The notes under the pieces are model-generated. The model searched no databases and was not told the DNA's origin. It saw only the letters and a list, made by a program, of their open reading frames with translations. From Rickettsiales bacterium UBA2645 (lineage in GTDB: Bacteria > Pseudomonadota > Alphaproteobacteria > Rickettsiales > UBA1997), in the NCBI GenBank assembly GCA_002359655.1, contig DENL01000043.1, positions 1 to 56,838 of the forward strand: 56,838 bases of DNA, given 5' to 3'. Below, piece after piece: positions 1 through 8,755 of the stretch. The translations under genes and the position numbers were made by a program. Position 1 is the first letter of the stretch, and every line of letters starts with the position of its first letter.

Positions 1-351
1 GGTGGTGGCGCCGGAGGTGCTGGTTCAAGAGGATATGGCGACGGCACAGCTATCAACGAGAGAGCAGGTGCCGGAGGTGTTGGTATATCATTTAGTATCA
101 CTGGCTCTTCAGTTTATTATGCTGGTGGTGGTGGTGGTTTAAATCTAGGAAATAGTAATGCAGCTTCTGGCGGACTTGGTGGAGGTGGAGCTGGTGGCAC
201 CAATGCCAGTTATGATGGTTATGGATCTGTTTATGGTTATAAATCTGGTGGAACTGGTGGAACTGCAAATACAGGTGGTGGTGGCGGTGGTGGTGGTAGT
301 AGCCCTGCATCAGGGGGTTCGGGAATTGTGATTGTGCGTTATGCCAATTAA
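1..351 (+). CDS. Glycine-rich surface-type protein, C-terminal part (5' end outside window)
   Basis: The frame is open from base 1 to a TAA at 349-351, giving 116 residues of the C-terminus of a larger protein. The composition is dominated by Gly, Ala, Ser, Tyr and Asn with runs of up to eight glycines, and it ends in SGIVIVRYAN. The same ending (SGIVIIRYAQ) closes the protein at 55787-56838, so the two are paralogues of a glycine-rich family that often forms the C-terminus of secreted or appendage-associated proteins in bacteria (family knowledge). The start, any signal peptide and the N-terminal domains lie outside the window, so location and function cannot be read here. The next gene, lysS, is convergent. 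Confidence 0.8.
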   Translation, partial: GGGAGGAGSRGYGDGTAINERAGAGGVGISFSITGSSVYYAGGGGGLNLGNSNAASGGLGGGGAGGTNASYDGYGSVYGYKSGGTGGTANTGGGGGGGGSSPASGGSGIVIVRYAN

Positions 352-358
352 ATTTTGT

Positions 359-402
359 TTTCTCTTAGGCTGATCCAATAAATCTTTATTCTAGAAGAGA
401 AA
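359..402. terminator. Possible bidirectional terminator hairpin
   Basis: An inverted repeat (TTTCTCTTAG near 359-368 against CTAGAAGAGAAA at 391-402) lies in the 64-bp gap between the convergent glycine-rich gene and lysS. The loop is about 22 nt and neither side has a long T run, so this is a weak candidate. Confidence 0.3.
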
Positions 403-415
403 TTATCACTTCGGT

Positions 416-1993
416 TTATTTGCTTCTTTCTAAAGCAAGTTTGGTGAAATTTTCAATTCCAAAAAGCACGATGAAAGAACCCATCCTCGGGCCTTGGTTT
501 TGGCCCAACAAAATTTGATAAAGCGCTAAAAACCAGTCGCGCATTTTTTGTTCGTAGCCGTGATTTTTACCAACTTGAAAAACTAAATTTTGCAGCAAAG
601 CACCGTCATTTTTTTCTTCAACGCTGGCATTTTTCAAAGTCTCAATAAGCTCTTGAAGAGCTGATTTTTCTGCCTCGGTAGCTTGGCGGAATTTTTTATT
701 TTTCTTGATAAAGTCGTTGTAGTAGTTCAGCGCATTTGCCACCATTTTTGCTAAAAGTGGTGAGTTTTCTTCGGTCAAACCCGGCTGATATTTCGAAATA
801 AAACCCCAAAGCACCGAGTCATTTTCAGGGTTGCAGGCACTGGCCAAATTCAACAACAGCGAGTAACTCAAATTAAAATTAATTGCCGGAATTTTTCCCT
901 GATGGATGTGAAACGCAGGATTATCAAGCTTTGCCGCCTCTTCTTGTTTTTCGTAAGATTGCGCAAAAGTTAAATATTCATCCATTGCTTTAGGGATGAC
1001 ATCAAAATAAAGCCGTTTGGCAGTTTTAGGTTTTTGATACATGAACAGGCTCATCGATTCAGCTGGCGCGTATTTCAACCAGTCTTCAACCGAGATGCCG
1101 TTGCCTTTTGATTTCGAAATTTTTTCGCCAGTGTCAGACAAAAACATTTCGTAAGTGAAATTAACTGGAGGCACGCCGCCCAAGATCTCGCAGACACGGC
1201 GGTAAATTTTTTCGTTAGGCTGATGGTCTTTGCCGTAAATTTCGTAATCAACGCCAAGACTGTACCAGCGCGCGCCAAAATCAATTTTCCACTGCAATTT
1301 ACAATTGCCTTTAGTCACCGAAATTTCTTTTTCTTGACCATTTGCAGCAAGATAAATCACCGTGCCATTTTTTTTATTTACGCCCTTCACACCTTTATCA
1401 ATCACCATTCCCGACTCGCGATCAATTGGCATGAAAGGTGAGTAAGTTTCTTGACGCTCGGCGCCAAGGCTTGGCAACATTAGCTCCATCAGCTCTTCGT
1501 ATTTTTCTAAAACGCGCAGCATTGTTGCGTCAAAAGCACCTGATTGATATTTTTCAGTAGCGCTGACGAATTCGTAGTTAAAACCAAAACTGTCGAGAAA
1601 GCCACGCAGACGGGCATTCATGTGATGTCCGTAAGATTCGTGCGTTTGAAAAGGATCAGGCACTGAAGTCAAAGGACGGCCTAAATTAGCCCGCACCATT
1701 TCTTGCTGCGGCACGTTATCTGGCACTTTGCGCAGACCGTCAATGTCGTCAGAAACGCAAAACATTCTGGTTGGAATTTCTGGCGCAATCAAAGAAAAAG
1801 CGTAACGCACAAAAGAAGTACGCACCACTTCACCAAAAGTGCCGATGTGCGGCAAACCTGATGGGCCGTAGCCAGTTTCAAAAAGCACGTAACCTTTTTT
1901 GGGAGTTTTACCGCCAATTTTTTCTAAGATGCGGCGCGCTTCTTCAAAGACCCAAGATTTTGATTCGAAGTAAGATTTTTGTGAAATTGTCAT
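416..1993 (-). CDS. lysS: Lysyl-tRNA synthetase, class I (archaeal type)
   Basis: This 525-residue protein charges tRNA-Lys in the cytoplasm. It has the class I signatures: HIGT at residues 49-52 (the HIGH motif) within PSGLPHIGTFGEV, and KISKS at 291-295 (the KMSKS loop). The length is normal for class I LysRS, which replaces the common class II enzyme in most Alphaproteobacteria, archaea and spirochaetes (family knowledge). The start codon overlaps the stop of the upstream DUF1016 gene in an ATGA arrangement (1990-1993), which suggests translational coupling. Recognition is firm. Confidence 0.96.
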   Translation of the reverse strand: MTISQKSYFESKSWVFEEARRILEKIGGKTPKKGYVLFETGYGPSGLPHIGTFGEVVRTSFVRYAFSLIAPEIPTRMFCVSDDIDGLRKVPDNVPQQEMVRANLGRPLTSVPDPFQTHESYGHHMNARLRGFLDSFGFNYEFVSATEKYQSGAFDATMLRVLEKYEELMELMLPSLGAERQETYSPFMPIDRESGMVIDKGVKGVNKKNGTVIYLAANGQEKEISVTKGNCKLQWKIDFGARWYSLGVDYEIYGKDHQPNEKIYRRVCEILGGVPPVNFTYEMFLSDTGEKISKSKGNGISVEDWLKYAPAESMSLFMYQKPKTAKRLYFDVIPKAMDEYLTFAQSYEKQEEAAKLDNPAFHIHQGKIPAINFNLSYSLLLNLASACNPENDSVLWGFISKYQPGLTEENSPLLAKMVANALNYYNDFIKKNKKFRQATEAEKSALQELIETLKNASVEEKNDGALLQNLVFQVGKNHGYEQKMRDWFLALYQILLGQNQGPRMGSFIVLFGIENFTKLALERSK

Positions 1994-3021
1994 TTTTTGA
2001 TTTTAAATTTTTTGCCCAGCTCCGCTTCAAATTCTTGAATGGTTGGTAATTGTGATTTTAAATTTTGTGGCAATTTCTCAGTAATTTCGTAACTCGCAAC
2101 CCCTATTGGCTTATTAATTCCGCTTAAAGAATATTCTGCGGTTAAACCTCCTTTGTCATTACAAAGCAAAATACCAATTGTTGGTTTATCGTCGGCGCGT
2201 TTCAGCTTGTCGTCAATTACCGCAAGATAAAAATTTAATTTACCAGCGTGTTCTGGCTTGAATTTACTAGTCTTAAGCTCAACAACAACGTAACATTTCA
2301 AGTGGATGTGATAAAAAAGTAGATCGAGATAAAAATCCTCTTCGTCAACTTGTAACTGATATTGTCGACCCACAAAAGCAAAACCTTTGCCAAGGGTTAA
2401 AAGAAATTTTTCAACATGCTCGATGAGAGATTTTTCGATGTCACGCTCGTTCGCTTCTGTGGTGATTGTTAAAAAATCAAAAATGTAAGGATCTTTAAGG
2501 GTTTGATTTACGAGATCAGAAATTTCCGCTGGTAAAGTTTGTTTGAAATTGTTCAGCGCTTTTCCCTGACGGTGAAAAAGTTTGGTTTTAATTTGCACTT
2601 CCAAAACATTACGCGACCAGCCATTTTCAATGGTTTCTTTGATGTAGAATTGGCGCTCTATTTGATCTGAAGCAGCTTGCATTATCACTACATTGTGAAA
2701 CCAAGGAATTTGTGCAGCAGCCTGCTGCACAAATTCAAAATCTGAATAAATCTCAGCAAATCTGCGCATGTAAAGAATATTACGTTTACTAAATCCCTTC
2801 ATATCCGGAAAAGCTTCTGACAAATCCCGCGACAAGTTCTCTAAAATTTTGTCACCCCATTTTGCGGTTTTTTGTTTTTCTAAAATTGCTGCACCAATTT
2901 TCCAATAAAGCCTTATTAACTCTGAATTCACTGACAGAGCAGCTTTAAGGCGAGATTCTTTAATTTGTTTTTTGATATTTTCTAAAACAGAAAGGTAATT
3001 TTGTAGTGGTGATTTTTTCAT
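1990..3021 (-). CDS. DUF1016 / YhcG-family PD-(D/E)XK nuclease
   Basis: This 343-residue protein has the two-part YhcG layout. An N-terminal helical domain (about 1-160, with LYWKIGAAI and the FSKRNILYMRRFAEIY region) is followed by a C-terminal PD-(D/E)XK-like nuclease core (about 190-320). The likely catalytic acids and lysine lie in YLDLLFYH and VVVELKT. The family is widespread, is often linked to mobile DNA or defence loci, and its physiological role is poorly settled (family knowledge). It is coupled by a 4-bp overlap to lysS downstream. The gene just upstream, on the same strand, encodes another protein with the same type of N-terminal domain but a different nuclease, so the pair may act together (inference). 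Confidence 0.85.
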   Translation of the reverse strand: MKKSPLQNYLSVLENIKKQIKESRLKAALSVNSELIRLYWKIGAAILEKQKTAKWGDKILENLSRDLSEAFPDMKGFSKRNILYMRRFAEIYSDFEFVQQAAAQIPWFHNVVIMQAASDQIERQFYIKETIENGWSRNVLEVQIKTKLFHRQGKALNNFKQTLPAEISDLVNQTLKDPYIFDFLTITTEANERDIEKSLIEHVEKFLLTLGKGFAFVGRQYQLQVDEEDFYLDLLFYHIHLKCYVVVELKTSKFKPEHAGKLNFYLAVIDDKLKRADDKPTIGILLCNDKGGLTAEYSLSGINKPIGVASYEITEKLPQNLKSQLPTIQEFEAELGKKFKIKK

Positions 3022-3051
3022 AATTTTGATATTTGGTGTTAAGATCCTGTG

Positions 3052-4062
3052 CTAGAAATTATTGGCCAATCCAAGATCAAGCAGCATCTGATTTAAATAA
3101 TTTCCTTTGTCAGCCACTTTTTGCGGATCAGATTCTTTAGCGCTCTCGTCAAAAAAAACATCGGCAACGTAGCGTCCGTAAACGTCAGTTTTGTTGGTTT
3201 TAACGATTAAAAATTTTACATTTTGCAAAATTTTTGTAACAGCAGCAGCGCTTTTTTTACCTGCATCGCTGTCAATTTCAGCAGCGTTGATTTTAGCTAA
3301 ACGCAGAATCACTTTGTGCTCAATTTTAAATCCCAAATCCAGCGTCACATGCAGCGTGTCGCCGTCGACCACCTTATCTAAAAAAGCTTTGTAAGTGTGA
3401 AGCTGTCGCTTTTTTGCCGGAGCTTTTTTTAAAGCAAAGCCCTCATTTTTTTTCACAGACTCTACCACCGCACCGTCAGTTTTTAGGCTGGTTTTTATTT
3501 GGCTAAAAATGTTAAAACCGCAATCAATTAAAGTTTTCCCAGAGTGAGGTGAAACCACAATTTTGTAAGTAAAAAGCCGACCACGCTGCAACGAAAGTTT
3601 GGTAATTTTTTTGACAGCATTTTGTTCTTGGCGCTCTTTTGCCTGTTTTTTTATTTTTGAAATTTTGCTCTGCAGCACTGTAGCGCCAAGGTTTTCAGCG
3701 ACTGTTAATTGCTCCAAACGCTTGCGGCTTTCTTCACTGCCAAGCGAAGACAGGCTACGGTAGTGGCTCCAACTTAAATCACTTTCTTGTGCTGGCAGAG
3801 TTGGATAAGCGCGGTAGAAGCTGCGCATCTGGTACAGCACTCTGGTGGAAATTGCGGTGTCTTTTTCTAGCTCAGCAAAAAATTTTACCCCGTATTCAGC
3901 GCGATTATTTTCAAGCAAATGCTCTTCAATTATTTTGCCAATTTGCCAACTCATCACCACCTTTTCGCGGTTAACATTTTCAACAATATTTTTCTGAGTT
4001 TCTCTGACTATTTTTTGAACTGATTGCAGTAGTTTTTTGTAATTTTTCAGTGCAATTTGCAT
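3052..4062 (-). CDS. YhcG N-terminal domain fused to a staphylococcal-nuclease (SNase/TNase) domain
   Basis: With the ATG at 4060-4062 the protein has 336 residues. Residues 1 to about 145 resemble the DUF1016/YhcG N-terminal domain (SWQIGKIIEE, RVLYQMRSFYRAYP, LSWSHYRSLSSL). A lysine-rich middle (about 145-220) follows, then a thermonuclease-type domain (about 222-336) with the metal-binding DGDT at 233-236, Arg254 in ILRLAKI, Glu262 in NAAEID and Arg297 in YGRYVADV. These match the Arg-Glu-Arg catalytic set of SNases, so it is probably an active nuclease. An upstream TTG at 4126-4128 in the same frame would start inside a palindromic repeat and is rejected as the start. There is no clear Shine-Dalgarno sequence. 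No signal peptide is seen, unlike many SNases. Partners and function are unknown. Confidence 0.75.
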   Translation of the reverse strand: MQIALKNYKKLLQSVQKIVRETQKNIVENVNREKVVMSWQIGKIIEEHLLENNRAEYGVKFFAELEKDTAISTRVLYQMRSFYRAYPTLPAQESDLSWSHYRSLSSLGSEESRKRLEQLTVAENLGATVLQSKISKIKKQAKERQEQNAVKKITKLSLQRGRLFTYKIVVSPHSGKTLIDCGFNIFSQIKTSLKTDGAVVESVKKNEGFALKKAPAKKRQLHTYKAFLDKVVDGDTLHVTLDLGFKIEHKVILRLAKINAAEIDSDAGKKSAAAVTKILQNVKFLIVKTNKTDVYGRYVADVFFDESAKESDPQKVADKGNYLNQMLLDLGLANNF

Positions 4063-4142
4063 ATTGGCTTGGAGCTTTGATTTTAAAGGGTCGATGACGT
4101 TTCTTCTGAATTTTGAACACGTGTTCAAAATTCACTTTTTTG
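4033..4142. repeat. Duplicated 110-bp segment with perfect 26-bp palindrome, copy 1
   Basis: Bases 4033-4142 are closely matched by about 46036-46150. Within the segment, 4108-4133 is a perfect 26-bp palindrome centred on CACGTG. The segment covers the first codons of the YhcG_N-SNase gene and its upstream region. Confidence 0.85.
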
Positions 4143-4166
4143 GCAGACAAATTGTCTCAACAGATT

Positions 4167-5549
4167 TTAAATTTTTGCAGTTAAAATATTAGTCTCAAAA
4201 CCAGTAATTTTTAATGGCAAAATTTGTCCCGCTTTTAATTTTTCGCCACCCAAAATTTTTACATCCAGAAAATTTTCTGTTTTGCCGCGGCCGTTTTTTT
4301 CAACCAGCACCGCTAATTCTTGGCCAACTTGTGTTGGTAAAAATTTTTGTAATTGGGCGTGACCAGCTTCACGTAAAATGCGGGCACGTTCTTTGATTAT
4401 TTTGCCGTTGAGTTGTGGCATCTTGGCAGCTGGGGTTCCGTCGCGTTTTGAGTAAGGGAAGATGTGAGTAAAAATAATTCCCGCCTGAGCAATTAATTTT
4501 AGCGAATTTAAAAACATTTCTTCACTTTCAGTTGGAAAGCCAGCAATGATGTCGCAGCCAAAAGTGATACTTGGCCTTATTTGGCGCGCTTTGGCGCAGA
4601 ATTCTAAAACTTGCGCTGAGCTGTGACGGCGTTTCATTCTTTTTAAAATTACGTCGTCGCCTGATTGAATGCTCAAGTGCAAATAAGGCGTGAAGCGTGG
4701 TTCGTTTTGTAAAATGTCAAAAAATTCTTCGTCAATTTCGGCAACATCAATTGAAGAAAGTCGCAAACGTGGAAGCTCGGGAACCAGCTTAAGCAAACGC
4801 TTAATCATTTTTGAAAGCGTGATTGGCACGGCTAAATCTTCGCCGTAACCAGAAATGTCAACACCAGTTAAAACAACTTCTTGGTGACCGGCAGCAACCA
4901 TTTTTTTTGCCTGAGCGACAATTTCACCAAAGGCCACCGAGCGGCTATTACCGCGGCCAAAAGGAATAATACAAAAAGTGCAGCGGTGATTGCAGCCATT
5001 TTGAATTTCTAAAAAAGCGCGGGTTTGATTTTCAAAATAAGAGACTAATTGCGGTGCAGTGTCTTTCACCGACATGATGTCGTTGACTTTGATTTTGCTG
5101 GTCTCGTCAACTGTTAAAAAATTTGCTGGCGATTTTTTTGTTGCAAAAAAAATGCGATCTTTGTGAGCAATGTTTGAGTCAGAATTAGTAATTTTTTCTT
5201 GCTTTGGTGAGTTAGAAAAATTTTCTGAGTAGCTTTCAGGCCTTGATTTTTCTTGATTGCCTAGGACTAAATCTACTTCTGCCATTTTGGCGTATTTTTC
5301 AGGATCAATTTGGGCGGCACATCCTGTCACAACAATTTTTGCCTGAGGATTATTTTTTCGTGCTTTGCGCAAAGACACTCGCAACTCTCTTTCCGCTTCA
5401 GAAGTGACAGCGCAAGAATTAAAAACAATCAGGTTTTTTTGGTCAGTTTTTTTCAGAGCTTGTTTGATTGCTTCCGACTCAAAGGAATTTAAACGACAGC
5501 CAAAAGTTACAACTTGATTAGCTTGATTGATCATTTCTTCTGCGATCAT
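4167..5549 (-). CDS. mtaB: tRNA threonylcarbamoyladenosine-37 methylthiotransferase MtaB
   Basis: This radical-SAM methylthiotransferase converts t6A37 to ms2t6A37 in tRNAs reading ANN codons. The UPF0004 N-terminal domain carries three cysteines (C18 in TFGCRLNSFESE, C46 in NSCAVT, C77 in TGCAAQ) for one Fe-S cluster. The radical-SAM motif C186-x3-C190-x2-C193 binds the second, and a TRAM-like C-terminus closes the protein. At 460 residues it is somewhat longer than usual because of a low-complexity stretch at about 103-165. The start lies 32 bp inside the upstream lipoprotein gene; Met6 is an alternative start. The FGCRLNSFE motif separates MtaB from MiaB. Confidence 0.92.
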   Translation of the reverse strand: MIAEEMINQANQVVTFGCRLNSFESEAIKQALKKTDQKNLIVFNSCAVTSEAERELRVSLRKARKNNPQAKIVVTGCAAQIDPEKYAKMAEVDLVLGNQEKSRPESYSENFSNSPKQEKITNSDSNIAHKDRIFFATKKSPANFLTVDETSKIKVNDIMSVKDTAPQLVSYFENQTRAFLEIQNGCNHRCTFCIIPFGRGNSRSVAFGEIVAQAKKMVAAGHQEVVLTGVDISGYGEDLAVPITLSKMIKRLLKLVPELPRLRLSSIDVAEIDEEFFDILQNEPRFTPYLHLSIQSGDDVILKRMKRRHSSAQVLEFCAKARQIRPSITFGCDIIAGFPTESEEMFLNSLKLIAQAGIIFTHIFPYSKRDGTPAAKMPQLNGKIIKERARILREAGHAQLQKFLPTQVGQELAVLVEKNGRGKTENFLDVKILGGEKLKAGQILPLKITGFETNILTAKI

Positions 5550-6144
5550 TGAGGAGAATTATGTGGCTGATGACTTTTTCAACACCTTTAACTTTTGTAA
5601 CCAAGGCGATTACCTTGCCTAATTCAGATTCATCTTCGGCAACTCCAAGCAGGTAAACAACGCCATTAACCGTGGTAATTTTGTAATTAAATGTTTCGAC
5701 TTTTTTGCCAAATAGTAAACGCGCTTCAACTCTGGCAGTGATTGAGTAGTCTTTAGCAGCTGAGAGATAATCTTTAAAATGTGTGGTGTCGCCGTCTCTT
5801 AATTGAATTTCATCAATTACCTCTTTGACGCCAATTACTTTCCAAGCAAGGTTTGAAGCCATTTTAGCTTTTTTAGCATCGCGAGCAATTCCGGTTAACA
5901 AAACGCGACCTTCATTGACTGTGACATCAATTGAATTGCCAAAGTTTTTCAAACCGTTTTTAAAAAAATCAAACTCAAGAGTGCTGTAGATTTGCACATC
6001 GTATCTAGTGTCGTTTAAACTCTTTTCACGAGTTGTGACAACTGCGGTAGCAACTGATCCTACAACAACGGTTTCGACACAAGAAGTTAGAGAAATAATA
6101 AAAAAAATTGCTGCGGTAATTGAAAAATTTAGAGAAATTTTCAT
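5518..6144 (-). CDS. BON-domain lipoprotein (YraP/DolP-like)
   Basis: The ATG at 6142-6144 (MKISLNFS...) gives 208 residues starting with a lipoprotein signal peptide: a hydrophobic stretch ending in the lipobox LTSC. An AAAAGG sequence lies about 9 nt upstream. An open frame extends to 6234 but would place 30 extra residues before the signal, so the shorter start is preferred. Two BON domains follow, at about 50-120 (ending GVKEVIDEIQL) and 125-195 (ending GVEKVISHIIL). Double-BON lipoproteins of this type (OsmY/DolP family) reside in the periplasm or outer membrane and help envelope integrity (family knowledge). The 3' end overlaps mtaB. Confidence 0.85.
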   Translation of the reverse strand: MKISLNFSITAAIFFIISLTSCVETVVVGSVATAVVTTREKSLNDTRYDVQIYSTLEFDFFKNGLKNFGNSIDVTVNEGRVLLTGIARDAKKAKMASNLAWKVIGVKEVIDEIQLRDGDTTHFKDYLSAAKDYSITARVEARLLFGKKVETFNYKITTVNGVVYLLGVAEDESELGKVIALVTKVKGVEKVISHIILLNDRRRNDQSS

Positions 6145-6321
6145 TTGTGAAAAACCTTTTGGGACTTTGATAATAAAGGAAGGAAGGCGTATTAAATTTC
6201 TGTTTAAGTTAGTTTTGCATTTGGTAAGTTGCAAATTATTTTTCGATTCCTAATTTGCGCCTCCTCATTTTCAAAACGAACTTGATGCTTTTGTTTTTCT
6301 TAGAAAAAACTAAGTGTTTTT

Positions 6322-6396
6322 GCGGGCGTAGCTCAGTGGTAGAGTGCCACCTTGCCAAGGTGGATGTCGAGGGTTCGAATCCCTTCGCCCGCTCCA
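6322..6396 (+). tRNA. tRNA-Gly (GCC anticodon)
   Basis: A complete cloverleaf is visible. The acceptor stem GCGGGCG pairs with CGCCCGC at 6386-6392. The D arm is GCTCAGTGGTAGAGT, the anticodon stem and loop CCACCTTGCCAAGGTGG has GCC at 6354-6356, and the T arm is GAGGGTTCGAATCCCTTC. The discriminator is T and the CCA end is encoded (6394-6396). It reads GGC/GGT codons and stands alone between two minus-strand genes. Confidence 0.97.
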
Positions 6397-6440
6397 AGAT
6401 TTAAAAAAATTTCTGTAAAATTTTTTTAGTTTTGGATTGC

Positions 6441-6474
6441 GTAAATTTTTTAAGAGCGGTCTTGAAAAATTTAC
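6441..6474. terminator. Hairpin downstream of tRNA-Gly and asparaginase
   Basis: The arms GTAAATTTTTTAAGA (6441-6455) and TCTTGAAAAATTTAC (6460-6474) pair with one G-T wobble around a GCGG loop. It lies between the convergent tRNA and asparaginase genes, so it may serve both. Confidence 0.5.
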
Positions 6475-6514
6475 AAATTATTTTGTTTTTCTTCCCGCCT
6501 TACTTCCCTCTTTT

Positions 6515-7561
6515 TTAATAAGTTTCAAATATCTCTTGGATTTTTTTGGTGTCGCTTGTCTTGGTTAAGGCCAGCATTGTCAGGACTCTGGCTTTTTGTG
6601 GGCTGAGATTGTCTGCGGTGATGAAGTCTAGTTGGTCGTCATTTATTTCAGCATTTTTGGCAACAACACCACTGCCAAGATGCGAGCTTCTGACAATCAC
6701 TACACCTTTTTTGCGTGCTTCTTTTAAGCGATCTAAGCTGGCTTTGCCTATGTTGCCATCCCCTACTCCGGCAAGAATTATTGCTTTTGCGTTTGACTCA
6801 ACCAAGTAATCTACAATGCTGGAATCAACGCCAGCATAGGCAAAAATGATTTCAACTTTGGGCAAGCTGTCAGTTTTTTTAATGTCGAAAATTGATTTTG
6901 TAGTGTGGGTGCGCAAAGGATTGTAGTAAATTTCTACTTTGCCGTAATGTACAAAGCCAATTGCTCCTGAGTTATTCGCTTTAAAAGAAGCAACGTTGGT
7001 GGTGTGAGTTTTGGCAGCATCGCGCGCCGCGAAAATTTCGTCATTCATTAAAATCAAAACGCCTTTATCAATAGCCTGCGAGCTTGAAGCAAGCGCCACA
7101 GCGTTGTAGAGATTAAGCGCACCATCAGCACTCAAAGAAGTTGAAGGGCGCATTGATCCAACCAGAATTACTGGCTTTTTGCTTTTGATTGTGAGATTCA
7201 AGAAATAAGCAGTTTCTTCCATCGTGTCAGTGCCGTGAGTGATCAACACGCCATCAACAGAAGGTTGCGACAAAACTTCGTTAGCTTTTTTGGCAATACT
7301 AATCCAAGCATTTGAATTCATGTCCTGACTGGCAAGCTGCATTATTTGCTCAGCTTGAATATTAGCCAATTTATTAATGCCGGGAGAATTCTTGATGATT
7401 TGATCGATGTCAATTTTTGACGAGGAATATTGCGACTCAACTGCCGAATCACCAGCACCAGATATGGTTCCGCCAGTTGCCAAAATTACGATGTTTTTGG
7501 CATTTGCATTTGCTGAAAAAAATAAAAGAAGGAAAAGAGAAAAAATTTTTAAAATTTTCAT
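6515..7561 (-). CDS. ansB: L-asparaginase, type II, periplasmic
   Basis: This 348-residue protein hydrolyses asparagine to aspartate and ammonia. It starts with a Sec signal peptide, with probable cleavage after SANANA at about residue 21, so the enzyme is periplasmic. Both catalytic threonine motifs are present: TGGTIS at 29-34 and HGTDTMEET around 109-117. The GSMRP segment that follows is also typical. A periplasmic asparaginase lets the cell use external asparagine or glutamine (inference for this organism). The next gene upstream (7578) has unknown function and is separated by 16 bp. Confidence 0.93.
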   Translation of the reverse strand: MKILKIFSLFLLLFFSANANAKNIVILATGGTISGAGDSAVESQYSSSKIDIDQIIKNSPGINKLANIQAEQIMQLASQDMNSNAWISIAKKANEVLSQPSVDGVLITHGTDTMEETAYFLNLTIKSKKPVILVGSMRPSTSLSADGALNLYNAVALASSSQAIDKGVLILMNDEIFAARDAAKTHTTNVASFKANNSGAIGFVHYGKVEIYYNPLRTHTTKSIFDIKKTDSLPKVEIIFAYAGVDSSIVDYLVESNAKAIILAGVGDGNIGKASLDRLKEARKKGVVIVRSSHLGSGVVAKNAEINDDQLDFITADNLSPQKARVLTMLALTKTSDTKKIQEIFETY

Positions 7562-7577
7562 AAAAAATAATTGAGTT

Positions 7578-8078
7578 TTATCGACCCTGTTTTGGCGAAA
7601 CGTAGGGTTTAGGAGCCTGCCATCCAGCGATTCTTCTTAGCTCAGCATTGGTGATTTTTGTTTCGGGTTTTGTTTCGTCAGCAAGATATTTATTCAAAGT
7701 TTCTTGATCGATTAATCCGTTTTCTAAAAATTTTGAAAAAGCCTCATTTCTCTCAGTGACATCAGGCTTTAACCTTAGAATTTGTCTTAAGGTGTTCATC
7801 CTTAATTTATCATCGCTTAAAAGCGCCAGTAGTTCTTTCAGATATTGTAGATCTTGATTAGATTTTAAACTAAAATAATTACCTCTGTTTTGGATCCACT
7901 GCATTATTACATTTTGTCTCTGATTATCATCATCTAGAGTGGAAATATTTTCTTTAAAATCATCGGGATCCATCGTCACATTTTTTTTGGCAACTAAGCT
8001 CAACAATAATTGATACTTTAATCCATGCTTAGGTAGGGTAGATGGAATCTCAGGTATGGTATTTCCACTTTTTTCCAT
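7578..8078 (-). CDS. Hypothetical protein, 166 aa, mostly helical
   Basis: I do not recognise this protein. It is acidic to neutral, without signal peptide or membrane segment. Several Leu-rich helical stretches (LKYQLLLSLVAKK, LQYLKELLALL, MNTLRQILRL) look like a small helical-repeat protein, and the C-terminal tail is rich in Pro and Lys. It lies between asparaginase and queH on the same strand, only 3 bp downstream of the queH stop, so it is probably co-transcribed with queH. The organised helices and tight spacing argue for a real gene. Confidence 0.65.
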   Translation of the reverse strand: MEKSGNTIPEIPSTLPKHGLKYQLLLSLVAKKNVTMDPDDFKENISTLDDDNQRQNVIMQWIQNRGNYFSLKSNQDLQYLKELLALLSDDKLRMNTLRQILRLKPDVTERNEAFSKFLENGLIDQETLNKYLADETKPETKITNAELRRIAGWQAPKPYVSPKQGR

Positions 8079-8081
8079 TAT

Positions 8082-8753
8082 TTATTTTGTTTCAGTTAGT
8101 AATTTTTCGATTCCAGTTTCGTGGTAGAATTCTTCTCCAATCTTAATTTCTTCACGACCATTTTTTACTCGCCAATTGTTAGAGTCACGTAAAGAAAAAA
8201 TACAGCCGCAATATTCTTGTTTGTAAAATTCTTCACGTTTGGCGATTTCGTACATTCGCGCTGCTCCACCAGCTTTGCGCCAGTTGTAGGTCCAATAAGT
8301 TATTCCTTGGTAATTTTGTGCGGCGCGCATTCCGCAGTCGTTAATTTGGTCCATATTTTTCCAACGCGAAATGCCAAGCGAGCTGGTAATGATTTTAAAA
8401 TTATTTTCAGCAGCGTAAAGCGCGGTGCGCTCAAAACGCATGTCAAAACATTTAGTACAGCGAACTCCGCGTTCTGGTTCACGCTCTAAACCTTTAGCGC
8501 GCGAGAACCAATTTTGCACGTCGTAATCAGCGTCAACAAAAGGAATATCAAGCTTTTCAGCGAAGCGGATATTTTCTTCTTTACGAATTTCGTATTCTTT
8601 TTTGGGATGAATATTGGGATTGTAGAAAAAAATTGTGACGTCAATTTCCGACTCTTTCATGCGCTCCATCAAGTCGCCAGCGCAAGGTGCGCAGCAGCTG
8701 TGCATTAAAACGCGATTGTCGGTTGCTTCTTTTGGCAGTTCTAATTTGTACAT
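8082..8753 (-). CDS. queH: Epoxyqueuosine reductase QueH
   Basis: This is the non-cobalamin enzyme for the last step of queuosine synthesis, reducing epoxyqueuosine to queuosine in tRNA. The family signature is clear: HSCCAPC with the Cys pair 20-21 and Cys24, C99-x2-C102 (RCTKCFDMR), and the C-terminal YCGC (C182, C184). These cysteines bind a [4Fe-4S] cluster and metal in characterised members (family knowledge). The length of 223 residues is normal. The upstream 425-aa gene ends 2 bp before the start codon, so the genes form an operon. Queuosine itself may be salvaged, since no other que gene lies in the window. Confidence 0.92.
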   Translation of the reverse strand: MYKLELPKEATDNRVLMHSCCAPCAGDLMERMKESEIDVTIFFYNPNIHPKKEYEIRKEENIRFAEKLDIPFVDADYDVQNWFSRAKGLEREPERGVRCTKCFDMRFERTALYAAENNFKIITSSLGISRWKNMDQINDCGMRAAQNYQGITYWTYNWRKAGGAARMYEIAKREEFYKQEYCGCIFSLRDSNNWRVKNGREEIKIGEEFYHETGIEKLLTETK

Positions 8754-8755
8754 TT

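Noticed and set aside
98..310. Minus-strand open frame rich in His and Gln over the left glycine-rich gene
   Set aside because: It is the antisense of GGT/GGC glycine repeats; the plus-strand glycine-rich frame explains it.
4063..4128. N-terminal extension of the YhcG_N-SNase gene from a TTG at 4126-4128
   Set aside because: It would begin inside the perfect palindrome and adds residues outside the domain; the ATG at 4060-4062 is preferred.
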